Positions 1-7,266 of a DNA stretch of 64,000 nucleotides are shown here, piece by piece. Made by a program: the position numbers and the translations under genes. The DNA is from Arthrobacter sp. StoSoilA2 (GTDB lineage Bacteria > Actinomycetota > Actinomycetes > Actinomycetales > Micrococcaceae). Under the pieces are notes generated by a model that had not been told where the DNA came from, did not search any database, and saw nothing but the letters and a program-made list of their open reading frames with translations. The first letter of the stretch is position 1. The number at the start of each line of letters is the position of its first letter. The DNA is taken from positions 4,774,001 to 4,838,000 of the forward strand of contig NZ_AP024643.1 of the NCBI RefSeq assembly GCF_019977195.1, read 5' to 3'.

Positions 1-2
1 GC

Positions 3-1217
3 GCCACCCTGTTCCCGACCATTGCGGCGGCCCTGAAACTGCAGAGCAGCCACCTCGGCCTGCTGGCCGCACTCGGCAAAATCATTGCCGTCCCAGCCGG
101 TCCGGCGTGGGCCTGGCTTGCCGGGAAGATCGGCCGACGGAAAGCGCTGATCGCCACCACCCTGGCCGGTGGAGTCTTCGGCATAGCAGCAGGTTTCTCC
201 CAGGACTTCGTTCAACTGTTGATCCTCAACACGCTGATGTCGGCGTCGATCATCGGTGGAAGCCCGATCGCCAACGCCATCATCGCGGACTCCTTCGATG
301 ACAGCCAGCGCGGCAAGGCTGCGGGCTACTTCTACGGGTTCATGAGCCTCATCAGTTCCTTCATTGCCCCTCTCATCGCATTGTTCACGGGTATTACTGA
401 TGGCTGGCGCTTCGGCATGTGGACCATCGGTGGCATTTGCATCCTGGCCGGCCTGCTGGTGGCACTGCTCCTGAAAGACCCCGGAGTGGGAGCGTCGGAG
501 AAGCAACTCGCAGACCTCAGCGGCCGCGAGCGCCTCACCCCGAAAGTCACTGTCCGCTCGGTGGCCTCCCTGTTCCGGATTCCCAGCTTCTCCATCATGA
601 TGCTCTCGCGCCTGCTCTCCGGGCACCTCCTCATCGCGATCTTCGGTATCCAGTTCCTCGTGGTGGAGCGGGGCTTCACGAACGCGGTGGCGGCCATCGT
701 CCTGGTGCCGTTTGGGCTCGGCTACTTCGCCGGGACCGCTGGTGGCGGCTGGCTCGTCGCGCTCCTGGACCGGGTCCTTCCCGACAGGGGCCGGGTTGCC
801 TACCTGCAGGGCGCCCAGGTTCTCTTCGCCGCCGTCGCATTCTTCGCAACCCAATTCGACTACGACAACATCGGCATCTACAGCGCGTTCTGGGCCCTGA
901 TCGGCTTCGCCCAAGGAGCCAATCCGCCCGCCAACCGTCCGATCGTCGCGGCCGTCGTCCTCCCGGAACTTCGTGGCCAGGCCTTCGCTATCTTCCTGAC
1001 CGTTTTCGAGACCATCGGGTGGGCCGTCTTCTCCCTCGGAGCGGGCGCCCTGGCCTCAAGCCTCGGAATCCAGGCCGTGTTCCTCTGGACCCTGGTGATC
1101 CTCATGCTGGTCAACGCAGCAGTCCTCACCGCCCTCTACTTCTGCTACCCACGGGACGTGGAGCGTGTCCGGAATGCGTTGGAGCAGCGCCGGCAGGAAG
1201 CACTGCACCAGGGCTGA
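3..1217 (+). CDS. MFS transporter, 5' end outside the window
   Basis: This is the C-terminal part (about 404 residues) of a major facilitator superfamily permease. The frame is already open at the first bases, so the start lies upstream of the window. Hydrophobic segments run through the whole protein, and the cytoplasmic motif WLAGKIGRRKAL (about residue 38 of the visible part) matches the MFS loop 2-3 signature. A second half with further membrane segments follows a charged central loop. The family moves small solutes by proton symport or antiport across the inner membrane. The substrate cannot be told from sequence. It ends just before a strong hairpin that separates it from a convergent gene. 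Confidence 0.85.
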   Translation, partial: ATLFPTIAAALKLQSSHLGLLAALGKIIAVPAGPAWAWLAGKIGRRKALIATTLAGGVFGIAAGFSQDFVQLLILNTLMSASIIGGSPIANAIIADSFDDSQRGKAAGYFYGFMSLISSFIAPLIALFTGITDGWRFGMWTIGGICILAGLLVALLLKDPGVGASEKQLADLSGRERLTPKVTVRSVASLFRIPSFSIMMLSRLLSGHLLIAIFGIQFLVVERGFTNAVAAIVLVPFGLGYFAGTAGGGWLVALLDRVLPDRGRVAYLQGAQVLFAAVAFFATQFDYDNIGIYSAFWALIGFAQGANPPANRPIVAAVVLPELRGQAFAIFLTVFETIGWAVFSLGAGALASSLGIQAVFLWTLVILMLVNAAVLTALYFCYPRDVERVRNALEQRRQEALHQG

Positions 1218-1237
1218 CTTAGGCAACCGTTCGGGCT

Positions 1238-1269
1238 CGACGTCGGCACTCAGGTGAGTGCCGACGTCG
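1238..1269. terminator. Bidirectional hairpin between convergent genes
   Basis: A perfect 14-bp inverted repeat (CGACGTCGGCACTC and its complement) with a 4-nt AGGT loop lies between the ends of the MFS gene and the convergent SDR gene. It probably terminates both. The same arm sequence recurs in the hairpin at 4804-4841. Confidence 0.75.
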
Positions 1270-1273
1270 CGGT

Positions 1274-2251
1274 TTAACTTGTGGCGAGGTTTCCTACGCT
1301 GAGTTGTTTGTGGTCGATGAGCCACTCCAGGGACTCGCGGACCGCTTGTTCCGGCTCATACCGGGGTGCATAACCCAGCAGGGACTTGGCTTTTTCAATG
1401 CTGAAGCAATGGTTGCGTGACAGGTGGCTCCAGCTCGTATCCGCGTGCCCAGGTGTGGTGGTTCTGCGGAACTCCTCCCAACTGACTGGCTCGAAGCGAG
1501 GTTCCTTCCCGAACCACGACGCAGCGATCCCGACGTATCCGCGAACTGTCAGGGCGGTGGGAGCAACAATGTTGAAGTCCTCCGCGGCGGCCGCTTCACG
1601 TCGCTGGATGGCTTTCTCGAAGGCTTGCGCGACGTCGTCGGCGTGCACGTGATGCATCAGCTCGGTGCCACTTCCGGGAACCTTTAGCGGCCGGCCTGCG
1701 GCGATCGTCTCCCACACGGATGCGTCGAGGTTTCCAAGCGGTCCGATCGGCTGCCAACCAGGTCCGACGATGTGACCGGGGTGCAACGACGTAGTAGCCA
1801 GTCCGCCGGAAGCCGTCTCTTCCTTCAACATGCGGGCTATAGCTCGCTTCTGGATGCCGTACTCATCGGTTGGGGCCGCAGCAGTATCCGAGCCCTCCGC
1901 GATGGGCAGCTTCATGCTGGCGCCATACCGCCAAATAGAACCGCAATGCAGGAGGTGGCCTACCTCGCCGCGGAGTCGGTTCACCAGCGCGGTGGCGGAG
2001 TCGAGCGTAAAGCAGACCAGGTCAATCACGACGTCGGCACCCAGTTCCACGATCCGGTCACCAAAGATGCCGTCCCGGTCCTCCTGCTCCCGGTCCGCTG
2101 TGACCTGGCGGACCTGCTGCCACTCTGGTGTATCGGTGTAGGCCTGCCGGATTCCGCGGCTGATGTTGGTCACTTCATGGCCGGCGTTGACGAGCCTGGG
2201 CACGAGGAACGAACCAATGTGGCCACTGCCGCCGATGACAACTATTTTCAT
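1274..2251 (-). CDS. NAD(P)-dependent epimerase/dehydratase (extended SDR)
   Basis: The 325-residue protein starts with the Rossmann dinucleotide-binding motif GGSGHIGSFL (residues 7-16), as in extended short-chain dehydrogenases that act on nucleotide sugars or similar substrates. The usual catalytic YxxxK may be represented by YGIQK near residue 130. The product is expected to be cytosolic. It is a single gene, convergent with the MFS gene and divergent from the GH13 gene across about 270 bp. The substrate is unknown. Confidence 0.8.
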   Translation of the reverse strand: MKIVVIGGSGHIGSFLVPRLVNAGHEVTNISRGIRQAYTDTPEWQQVRQVTADREQEDRDGIFGDRIVELGADVVIDLVCFTLDSATALVNRLRGEVGHLLHCGSIWRYGASMKLPIAEGSDTAAAPTDEYGIQKRAIARMLKEETASGGLATTSLHPGHIVGPGWQPIGPLGNLDASVWETIAAGRPLKVPGSGTELMHHVHADDVAQAFEKAIQRREAAAAEDFNIVAPTALTVRGYVGIAASWFGKEPRFEPVSWEEFRRTTTPGHADTSWSHLSRNHCFSIEKAKSLLGYAPRYEPEQAVRESLEWLIDHKQLSVGNLATS

Positions 2252-2523
2252 GGGTAACCTTCGCTTTTTGGGCGTGCTTGGGTTGGAGTTCCAGAGTAGT
2301 TCCTCTATGCAGGCGCGGCGTGGGCGGCCTCACTTAAGCGGGGACTGCGGAGACATCAAGCGACGATTGGCCAGCAACCTGACGACTCACTTCTCCCAAG
2401 CTCGACAAACCCCATGCCCTCGTGACTAGCATGAATACTCCGGGCAAGCCCGGGTACGTGACCTCTTGAACGACCCCCTCGGACGGTCGGCGTTGACGCG
2501 GCGACCACGTAAAGGAGAAAGCT

Positions 2524-4800
2524 GTGCGGGAGCCTGTAGTCAGCGAGAGCCTGTCAGAAACCAACGGGAATCCAGAGGAAACAACGGAGGATCCGCAGGA
2601 AACGCAACCCGAGGAAACCGCCACAGAGTCACCCGAGATCACGTTTGACGAACAGTTCTATCCCGCCCGCCCGAAAGCCCTCCGGCCGATCGCCCGACGC
2701 CGGCAATTCTTCGCAGCCAGGCCCTCCTTGGAATTCGATGGGCGCAATCCGACGTATGTGGACTGGCTTCGCAACCAGTCGATGCTCGGCGATGCCAACA
2801 CCATGGCCCGGCAACTCTCTGGCCAGGCCAGCATGTGGCAGAACGCCTACGCCCGACCAAACCCGCGGGCGGCAGTGGAGCGTGCGCCTGTGTGGTTCAC
2901 GGCCTACCCTCTCTCCTTCATTACCCGCGAGGGTCAGTCATTTCTGTCCGCGCTGGGAGAGCCGGGCCTCTGGAAGGCGTTCCGGGAGATCGGCATCCGC
3001 GGACTCCACACTGGCCCTGTAAAGCTGGCCGGAGGCATCAGCGGTTGGTCCCAGACGCCCAGCGTGGATGGCCATTTTGACCGCATCAGCATGGCGATCG
3101 ATCCGGCGTTCGGTACGGAGGAAGAATTCCGCCGGATGTGCGAAGTCGCCGCAGATCATGACGGGACGGTCATCGACGACATCGTGCCCGGCCATACGGG
3201 CAAAGGCGCCGACTTCCGTCTTGCCGAGATGAACTTCCGGGACTACCCGGGCATCTATCACATGGTGGATATCCCCGAGGAAGACTGGCACCTGCTGCCC
3301 GATGTTCCCGAGGGCGAAGATTCAGTGAATATCAGTCCCGATACCGAGCAGGCCCTCCAAAAAGCGGGGTACATCATCGGCAGGCTCCAACGCGTGATCT
3401 TCTACGAACCCGGGGTCAAGGAGACCAACTGGAGCGCCACCAGGCCGATCGTGGATACCACCGGCAAAACCCGTCGCTGGGTGTATCTCCATTACTTCAA
3501 GGCCGGGCAGCCATCCATTAACTGGCTGGACCCTACCTTCGCCGGGATGCGGTTGGTGGTGGGCGATGCGTTGCACTCCCTCCTGGACCTGGGCACCGGT
3601 GCCCTGCGGCTGGATGCCAACGGCTTCCTCGGCGTGGAGAAGAGCGCGGAGGAACAGCCGGGCTGGTCGGAAGGCCACCCCCTGTCCGAGGCAGCGAACC
3701 AGCTCATTGGCTCCATGATCCGCAAAGTGGGCGGGTTCTCCTTCCAGGAACTCAACCTCACCATTGATGACATCAAGGCGCAGTCCGAGTCGGGCCCGGA
3801 TCTTTCCTACGACTTCATCACCAGGCCCGCCTACCACTATGCGCTGGTCACCGGTGACACCGAGTTTCTCCGACTGACCCTTCGGTTGGCCATGGAGATC
3901 GGTGTGGACCAGGCCTCGCTGGTGCACGCACTGCAGAACCACGATGAACTGACCTACGAGTTGCTCCACTTTGCCGCTGGACACAGGGAAGACATCTTCG
4001 AGCTTGGCGGCGAAGAACTGACAGGCGCCGAGGTTGCCGAGAAGGTCCAGAGCACCCTGCGGGAACGCCTCACCGGTGAGAACGGGCCCTACAACGCGGT
4101 CTTCACCACCAACGGCATCGCCTGCACCACGGTCAGCTTCCTCATGGCTGCGCTGGGAATCAAAGACCCGGACTCGATAACGCAGGAGCAAGAGGCCCAG
4201 GTCCTGGATGCCCACGTGCTCCTGTCCATGTACAACGCGCTGCAGCCTGGGGTCTTCGCGCTTTCCGGATGGGACCTCACCGGCATCACCGCGTTGGATC
4301 GGGAAACAGTCCGGGAGCTCACCTCGCAAGGCGACACCCGCTGGATTAACCGCGGCGCCCACGACCTCATGGGCACCAGCCCCGACGCCAAGACCTCCCT
4401 CGCCGGCATGGCGCGGGCCCGGAGCCTCTACGGTCCGCTGCCTGAACAGCTCAAGGATCCAGCCTCCTACGCCCGGCGCCTCCAGCAGATCCTGAAAGTA
4501 CGGGAAGAATCAGGGATCGCAACGAGTACCTTGCTGGACGTGCCCGACGTTTCCAACCGCGGGCTGCTGGTCCTGGTCAACCAACTCGGCAGCGGCGAGC
4601 TTGAAGTCACCGTCCTGAACTTCTCCGACCAGGACATCGCAGGCAGCATCCAGTCCTCGCACCTTGTCCCTGGCGCCAGCGTCCACGATCTCTTCAGCGG
4701 CGAAAACGTGGGGCAAGTGGATGACCTTGGCAGCTTCTTCCTCGAACTGCGGGCGTTCCAAGGGACCGCTCTGGTACTGAAGGAAGCCGACACCGAATAG
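2524..4800 (+). CDS. GH13 family maltose glucosyltransferase / trehalose synthase-like enzyme
   Basis: The 758-residue protein has an acidic, Glu/Thr-rich N-terminus (first about 45 residues) followed by a GH13 barrel. The catalytic set is visible: nucleophile Asp in ALRLDANGF, acid/base Glu in FQELN, and the transition-state Asp in QNHDELTYEL. The first conserved region reads DIVPGHTG rather than the usual DxVxNHT. The family interconverts maltose and trehalose or transfers glucosyl groups, and this architecture resembles the trehalose-synthase (TreS) group. The exact reaction is inferred. The GTG start is chosen because AAAGGAG lies 7 nt upstream. A strong hairpin follows the stop, so it is probably monocistronic. 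Confidence 0.75.
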   Translation: MREPVVSESLSETNGNPEETTEDPQETQPEETATESPEITFDEQFYPARPKALRPIARRRQFFAARPSLEFDGRNPTYVDWLRNQSMLGDANTMARQLSGQASMWQNAYARPNPRAAVERAPVWFTAYPLSFITREGQSFLSALGEPGLWKAFREIGIRGLHTGPVKLAGGISGWSQTPSVDGHFDRISMAIDPAFGTEEEFRRMCEVAADHDGTVIDDIVPGHTGKGADFRLAEMNFRDYPGIYHMVDIPEEDWHLLPDVPEGEDSVNISPDTEQALQKAGYIIGRLQRVIFYEPGVKETNWSATRPIVDTTGKTRRWVYLHYFKAGQPSINWLDPTFAGMRLVVGDALHSLLDLGTGALRLDANGFLGVEKSAEEQPGWSEGHPLSEAANQLIGSMIRKVGGFSFQELNLTIDDIKAQSESGPDLSYDFITRPAYHYALVTGDTEFLRLTLRLAMEIGVDQASLVHALQNHDELTYELLHFAAGHREDIFELGGEELTGAEVAEKVQSTLRERLTGENGPYNAVFTTNGIACTTVSFLMAALGIKDPDSITQEQEAQVLDAHVLLSMYNALQPGVFALSGWDLTGITALDRETVRELTSQGDTRWINRGAHDLMGTSPDAKTSLAGMARARSLYGPLPEQLKDPASYARRLQQILKVREESGIATSTLLDVPDVSNRGLLVLVNQLGSGELEVTVLNFSDQDIAGSIQSSHLVPGASVHDLFSGENVGQVDDLGSFFLELRAFQGTALVLKEADTE

Positions 4801-4803
4801 AAG

Positions 4804-4841
4804 CCCCGACGTCGGCACTCGCGTAAGTGCCGACGTCGGGG
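4804..4841. terminator. Strong hairpin terminator after the GH13 gene
   Basis: A perfect 16-bp stem (CCCCGACGTCGGCACT with its complement) has a 6-nt loop and starts 3 nt after the GH13 stop codon. It is followed by TTAGGTTT. The core of the arm is the same as in the hairpin at 1238-1269. Confidence 0.8.
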
Positions 4842-4901
4842 TTAGGTTTCCTGCCGCCTCGCCACTGGAGCCAATCGCTTCACCTTGATAGCTTCGAAGC
4901 C

Positions 4902-5342
4902 ATGGCCATCAAACTTGAGAATGTCGGTATTGCGGTACGTGACATTGAAGAAACCATCGCCTTTTTCACCGACCTCGGCCTGACAGTGGTTGGCCGTGAC
5001 ACCGTCAGCGGCGAGTGGGCCGATACCGCCGTCGGGCTTGATGGCAACCACGCGAAGATTGCGGTGCTGCAAACCCCCGATGGTCAGGGTCAGCTGGAAC
5101 TCTTCGAATACATCCACCCTGATGCGATCGAGACGCACCCCACCCGTCCGAACGACATCGGAATGCACCGGGTGGCCTTCTCCGTTGACGATATCGATCA
5201 AGCCCTTGAGATAGCGGCGAAGCACGGATGCACTCCGCTACGCGGAGTGGCCACATATGGAGATATCTATAAGCTCACGTATCTGCGCGGACCCAGCGGA
5301 ATCCTGGTGATGCTCGCCCAGGAATTGAAGAAGAAGGACTGA
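4902..5342 (+). CDS. VOC family protein (glyoxalase / methylmalonyl-CoA epimerase-like)
   Basis: The 146-residue protein has the two beta-alpha-beta-beta-beta repeats of the vicinal oxygen chelate fold: LENVGIAVRDIEETIAFF at the N-terminus and MHRVAFSVDDIDQALEIA in the second half. Metal-ligand candidates are Glu in QLELFEY and His in GMHRV. The first canonical His is Asn/Val here and the last canonical Glu is not evident, so metal binding may differ. Lactoylglutathione lyase-like or epimerase-like activity is possible. The ATG at 4902 was preferred because it begins directly with the fold; an upstream in-frame ATG at 4827 falls inside the terminator hairpin. Confidence 0.75.
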   Translation: MAIKLENVGIAVRDIEETIAFFTDLGLTVVGRDTVSGEWADTAVGLDGNHAKIAVLQTPDGQGQLELFEYIHPDAIETHPTRPNDIGMHRVAFSVDDIDQALEIAAKHGCTPLRGVATYGDIYKLTYLRGPSGILVMLAQELKKKD

Positions 5343-5351
5343 GGACCATAT

Positions 5352-6002
5352 TTAGCGGCCCACATTGATCTCCTTGGCGAACTCGTTGAGAGCCGCTGCT
5401 ACAGCTTCCGGATGGCTCAAGCTGGCATAGTGACCGCCCGGGATCTCCACCGGTTCGATTCCTAGCCGATCACGTACTTGGCGCCTCATGAATGATGGTG
5501 GAAAGAACAGGTCGTCACGGCACAAAATCGCCAGGGTAGGAACATGCGGATGCCGGCCGGGCCAAGGCGCGGACATCCACGCACCTTGCTGGTCGCGCTC
5601 TTTGCCGATTGCCTGCTGTGCCAAATCCTCGGGGACCAGGTTGAAGAATGCTTCTTCAGGGATGGACTCCCGATCATGCCCCGTATTGGTCCACCAGTCC
5701 CCGAACGTCTCGCCCGGCATCGGAATCATTGCCGAGAGGTACACAAGTCCGTCGGAGCGGAGGGCGTGGCAGGCCAATGGCGCTGTGAAGCCACCCAACG
5801 AGTGCCCAACAACGATGGTGTTCTGAGCGTCGCCTACGGCTGCAGTCACTGCCCGCGTGTAGTCCTCAAGCCCTGCGCCGGCATCTTCAATGGGCAAGTC
5901 GACAGCGATGACGCCATGCCCGGATGCCTCAAGCAGGGGCTTAACCAGATGCCAATCCCACGCTGTGGAACCGCCACCGTGAATCAACACGAATACCGCC
6001 AT
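5352..6002 (-). CDS. Alpha/beta hydrolase
   Basis: The protein of about 216 residues has the oxyanion-hole region VLIHGGGSTAWDW at the N-terminus and the nucleophile elbow GHSLGGF near residue 70. A late His in GGHYASL completes a Ser-His-Asp triad. It resembles the small esterase / hydroxynitrile-lyase-like branch, and the substrate is unknown. ATG at 6002 is chosen because GAGGG lies just upstream; a TTG at 6017 would add five residues but lacks a ribosome site. It lies 16 nt downstream of the rhodanese gene on the same strand, so the two are probably cotranscribed. Confidence 0.78.
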   Translation of the reverse strand: MAVFVLIHGGGSTAWDWHLVKPLLEASGHGVIAVDLPIEDAGAGLEDYTRAVTAAVGDAQNTIVVGHSLGGFTAPLACHALRSDGLVYLSAMIPMPGETFGDWWTNTGHDRESIPEEAFFNLVPEDLAQQAIGKERDQQGAWMSAPWPGRHPHVPTLAILCRDDLFFPPSFMRRQVRDRLGIEPVEIPGGHYASLSHPEAVAAALNEFAKEINVGR

Positions 6003-6018
6003 CATCCCTCGTTTCAAC

Positions 6019-6444
6019 TCACGCAGTGTGTGCTGTCACCAGCGGATCGGGCTTCTGCAAGCTGACGCCGGAAGCAGTTTCGACCGGTAGGCCATTCCTG
6101 ATCCAGTACTCGATGCCACCAATCATTTCCTTCACCGAATATCCCAGTTCGGCGAAAGCGAGCGCCGCGAAGGTGCTGCCGTTGCACCCGGGACCCCAGG
6201 AGTAGACCACGACTTTCGAACCCGCCGGGATCCGCCCAGCAGCCAAAGCTGGAATCTGGGCAGTCGGTATATGTACTGCTCCCGGAATATGTCCGTGATC
6301 CCACGAGGACTGCCTACGCGTATCCACCACAAGCAACGAGCCCGGCTCCGACTCAGCCACTTCCATGACGTCGATTTCGCACTGCAACTTGGCGCGAAAA
6401 AAGGCGGCGGGATCGAGCGTTAGGCCGGTCGGTGAGGTTGTCAC
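6019..6444 (-). CDS. Rhodanese-like domain protein
   Basis: This is a single rhodanese domain of about 141 residues. It shows DTRRQSSWDHGHIPGAVHIP (start of the domain) and a Cys-containing active-site loop WGPGCNGST. Such domains transfer sulfane sulfur to thiophilic acceptors in the cytosol. GTG at 6444 is preferred because GGAGGA sits immediately upstream with 3-nt spacing. A longer frame to ATG 6543 exists but has no ribosome site and would run into the copper-operator region. It is divergent from csoR. Confidence 0.75.
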   Translation of the reverse strand: MTTSPTGLTLDPAAFFRAKLQCEIDVMEVAESEPGSLLVVDTRRQSSWDHGHIPGAVHIPTAQIPALAAGRIPAGSKVVVYSWGPGCNGSTFAALAFAELGYSVKEMIGGIEYWIRNGLPVETASGVSLQKPDPLVTAHTA

Positions 6445-6551
6445 GTATCCTCCGTTGAGAAAAGCGATTCTGCGGACGATCTCCTTCCGCCCCAGAGCAA
6501 ACACTACGCGAAGCCTGGGCGCGTTCCCATTTCTCGAAGACATACGCCCAA

Positions 6552-6593
6552 TACCCCCAGGGGGTACTTGATCTTATACCCCCAAGGGGTATA
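6552..6593. promoter_or_regulatory. Tandem CsoR-type copper operators
   Basis: Two palindromes, TACCCCCAGGGGGTA (6552-6566) and TATACCCCCAAGGGGTATA (6575-6593), precede csoR. They match the known G/C-tract operators of CsoR-family repressors. The second ends about 10 nt before the csoR ATG. This implies copper-responsive autorepression of the csoR-copZ-copA transcript and possibly of the divergent rhodanese. Confidence 0.85.
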
Positions 6594-6603
6594 CATTCGA
6601 TGT

Positions 6604-6975
6604 ATGAGCAATGCAGACCTTAGCTTCAACCACCTGAGCGCGGACCTCCCGACCATCGAAGTCGACCTTGAGCACGCCGCACCACACGGGTACACCAGCA
6701 ACAAGGACGCCTACCTGCGCCGCCTGAAACGCATCGAGGGGCAGGTCCGCGGTATCGCGCGCATGGTGGAAGAGGACAAATACTGCATCGACATCCTCAC
6801 GCAGGTGGCTGCTGCCACCAAAGCCCTGCACGCCGTCAGCCTGGGACTCGTTGAAGAGCACATTGGCCACTGCGTGGTTGGCGCCGCCTCCGAGCCCAAT
6901 CCTGAAGCCCGCGCCGAACAGATCGATGCCAAAGTAAAGGAGGCCACCGATGCCATCGGGCGCCTGCTGCGGTAA
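6604..6975 (+). CDS. csoR: CsoR family copper-sensing repressor
   Basis: The protein has 123 residues. The DUF156 helical core includes AYLRRLKRIEGQVRGIARMV, the DNA-contact helix typical of the family. The Cu(I) ligands appear as Cys61, His86 and Cys90, with the same C-x24-H-x3-C spacing known for mycobacterial CsoR. Binding of Cu(I) should release the operator. ATG at 6604 is chosen because the family alignment begins there; no Shine-Dalgarno is visible, so a leaderless or near-leaderless transcript is likely. The copper chaperone and the CopA ATPase follow on the same strand. Confidence 0.92.
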   Translation: MSNADLSFNHLSADLPTIEVDLEHAAPHGYTSNKDAYLRRLKRIEGQVRGIARMVEEDKYCIDILTQVAAATKALHAVSLGLVEEHIGHCVVGAASEPNPEARAEQIDAKVKEATDAIGRLLR

Positions 6976-7024
6976 TTCCGCCAACACACATCACACCATT
7001 CAACTCACCACCAAGGAGCGCATC

Positions 7025-7258
7025 ATGAGCCAGACCATCCAGACAAACGTCAACGTTTCCGGCATGACCTGCGGCCACTGTGTTTCAAGCGTGAGCGAGG
7101 AACTCGAAGCACTTAACGGCGTGGAGGACGTCTCCGTGGACCTCAACCCCGGCGGGCTGTCCACCGTAACCATCACATCCACCAGCCAGCTCTCGCCGTC
7201 CGAAATAGGCGAGGCCGTCGCAGAAGCCGGCTACTTGGTGGTAGCCAACGAAGCCTAG
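7025..7258 (+). CDS. copZ: CopZ-like heavy-metal-associated domain copper chaperone
   Basis: The 77-residue protein is a single HMA domain with the metal motif GMTCGHC (Cys16 and Cys19). It should carry Cu(I) in the cytosol and hand it to the CopA ATPase encoded immediately downstream. The ATG follows AAGGAG with 6-nt spacing. Its stop codon overlaps the AGGAG that serves the next gene, so translation is probably coupled. Confidence 0.9.
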   Translation: MSQTIQTNVNVSGMTCGHCVSSVSEELEALNGVEDVSVDLNPGGLSTVTITSTSQLSPSEIGEAVAEAGYLVVANEA

Positions 7259-7266
7259 GAGTCCTC

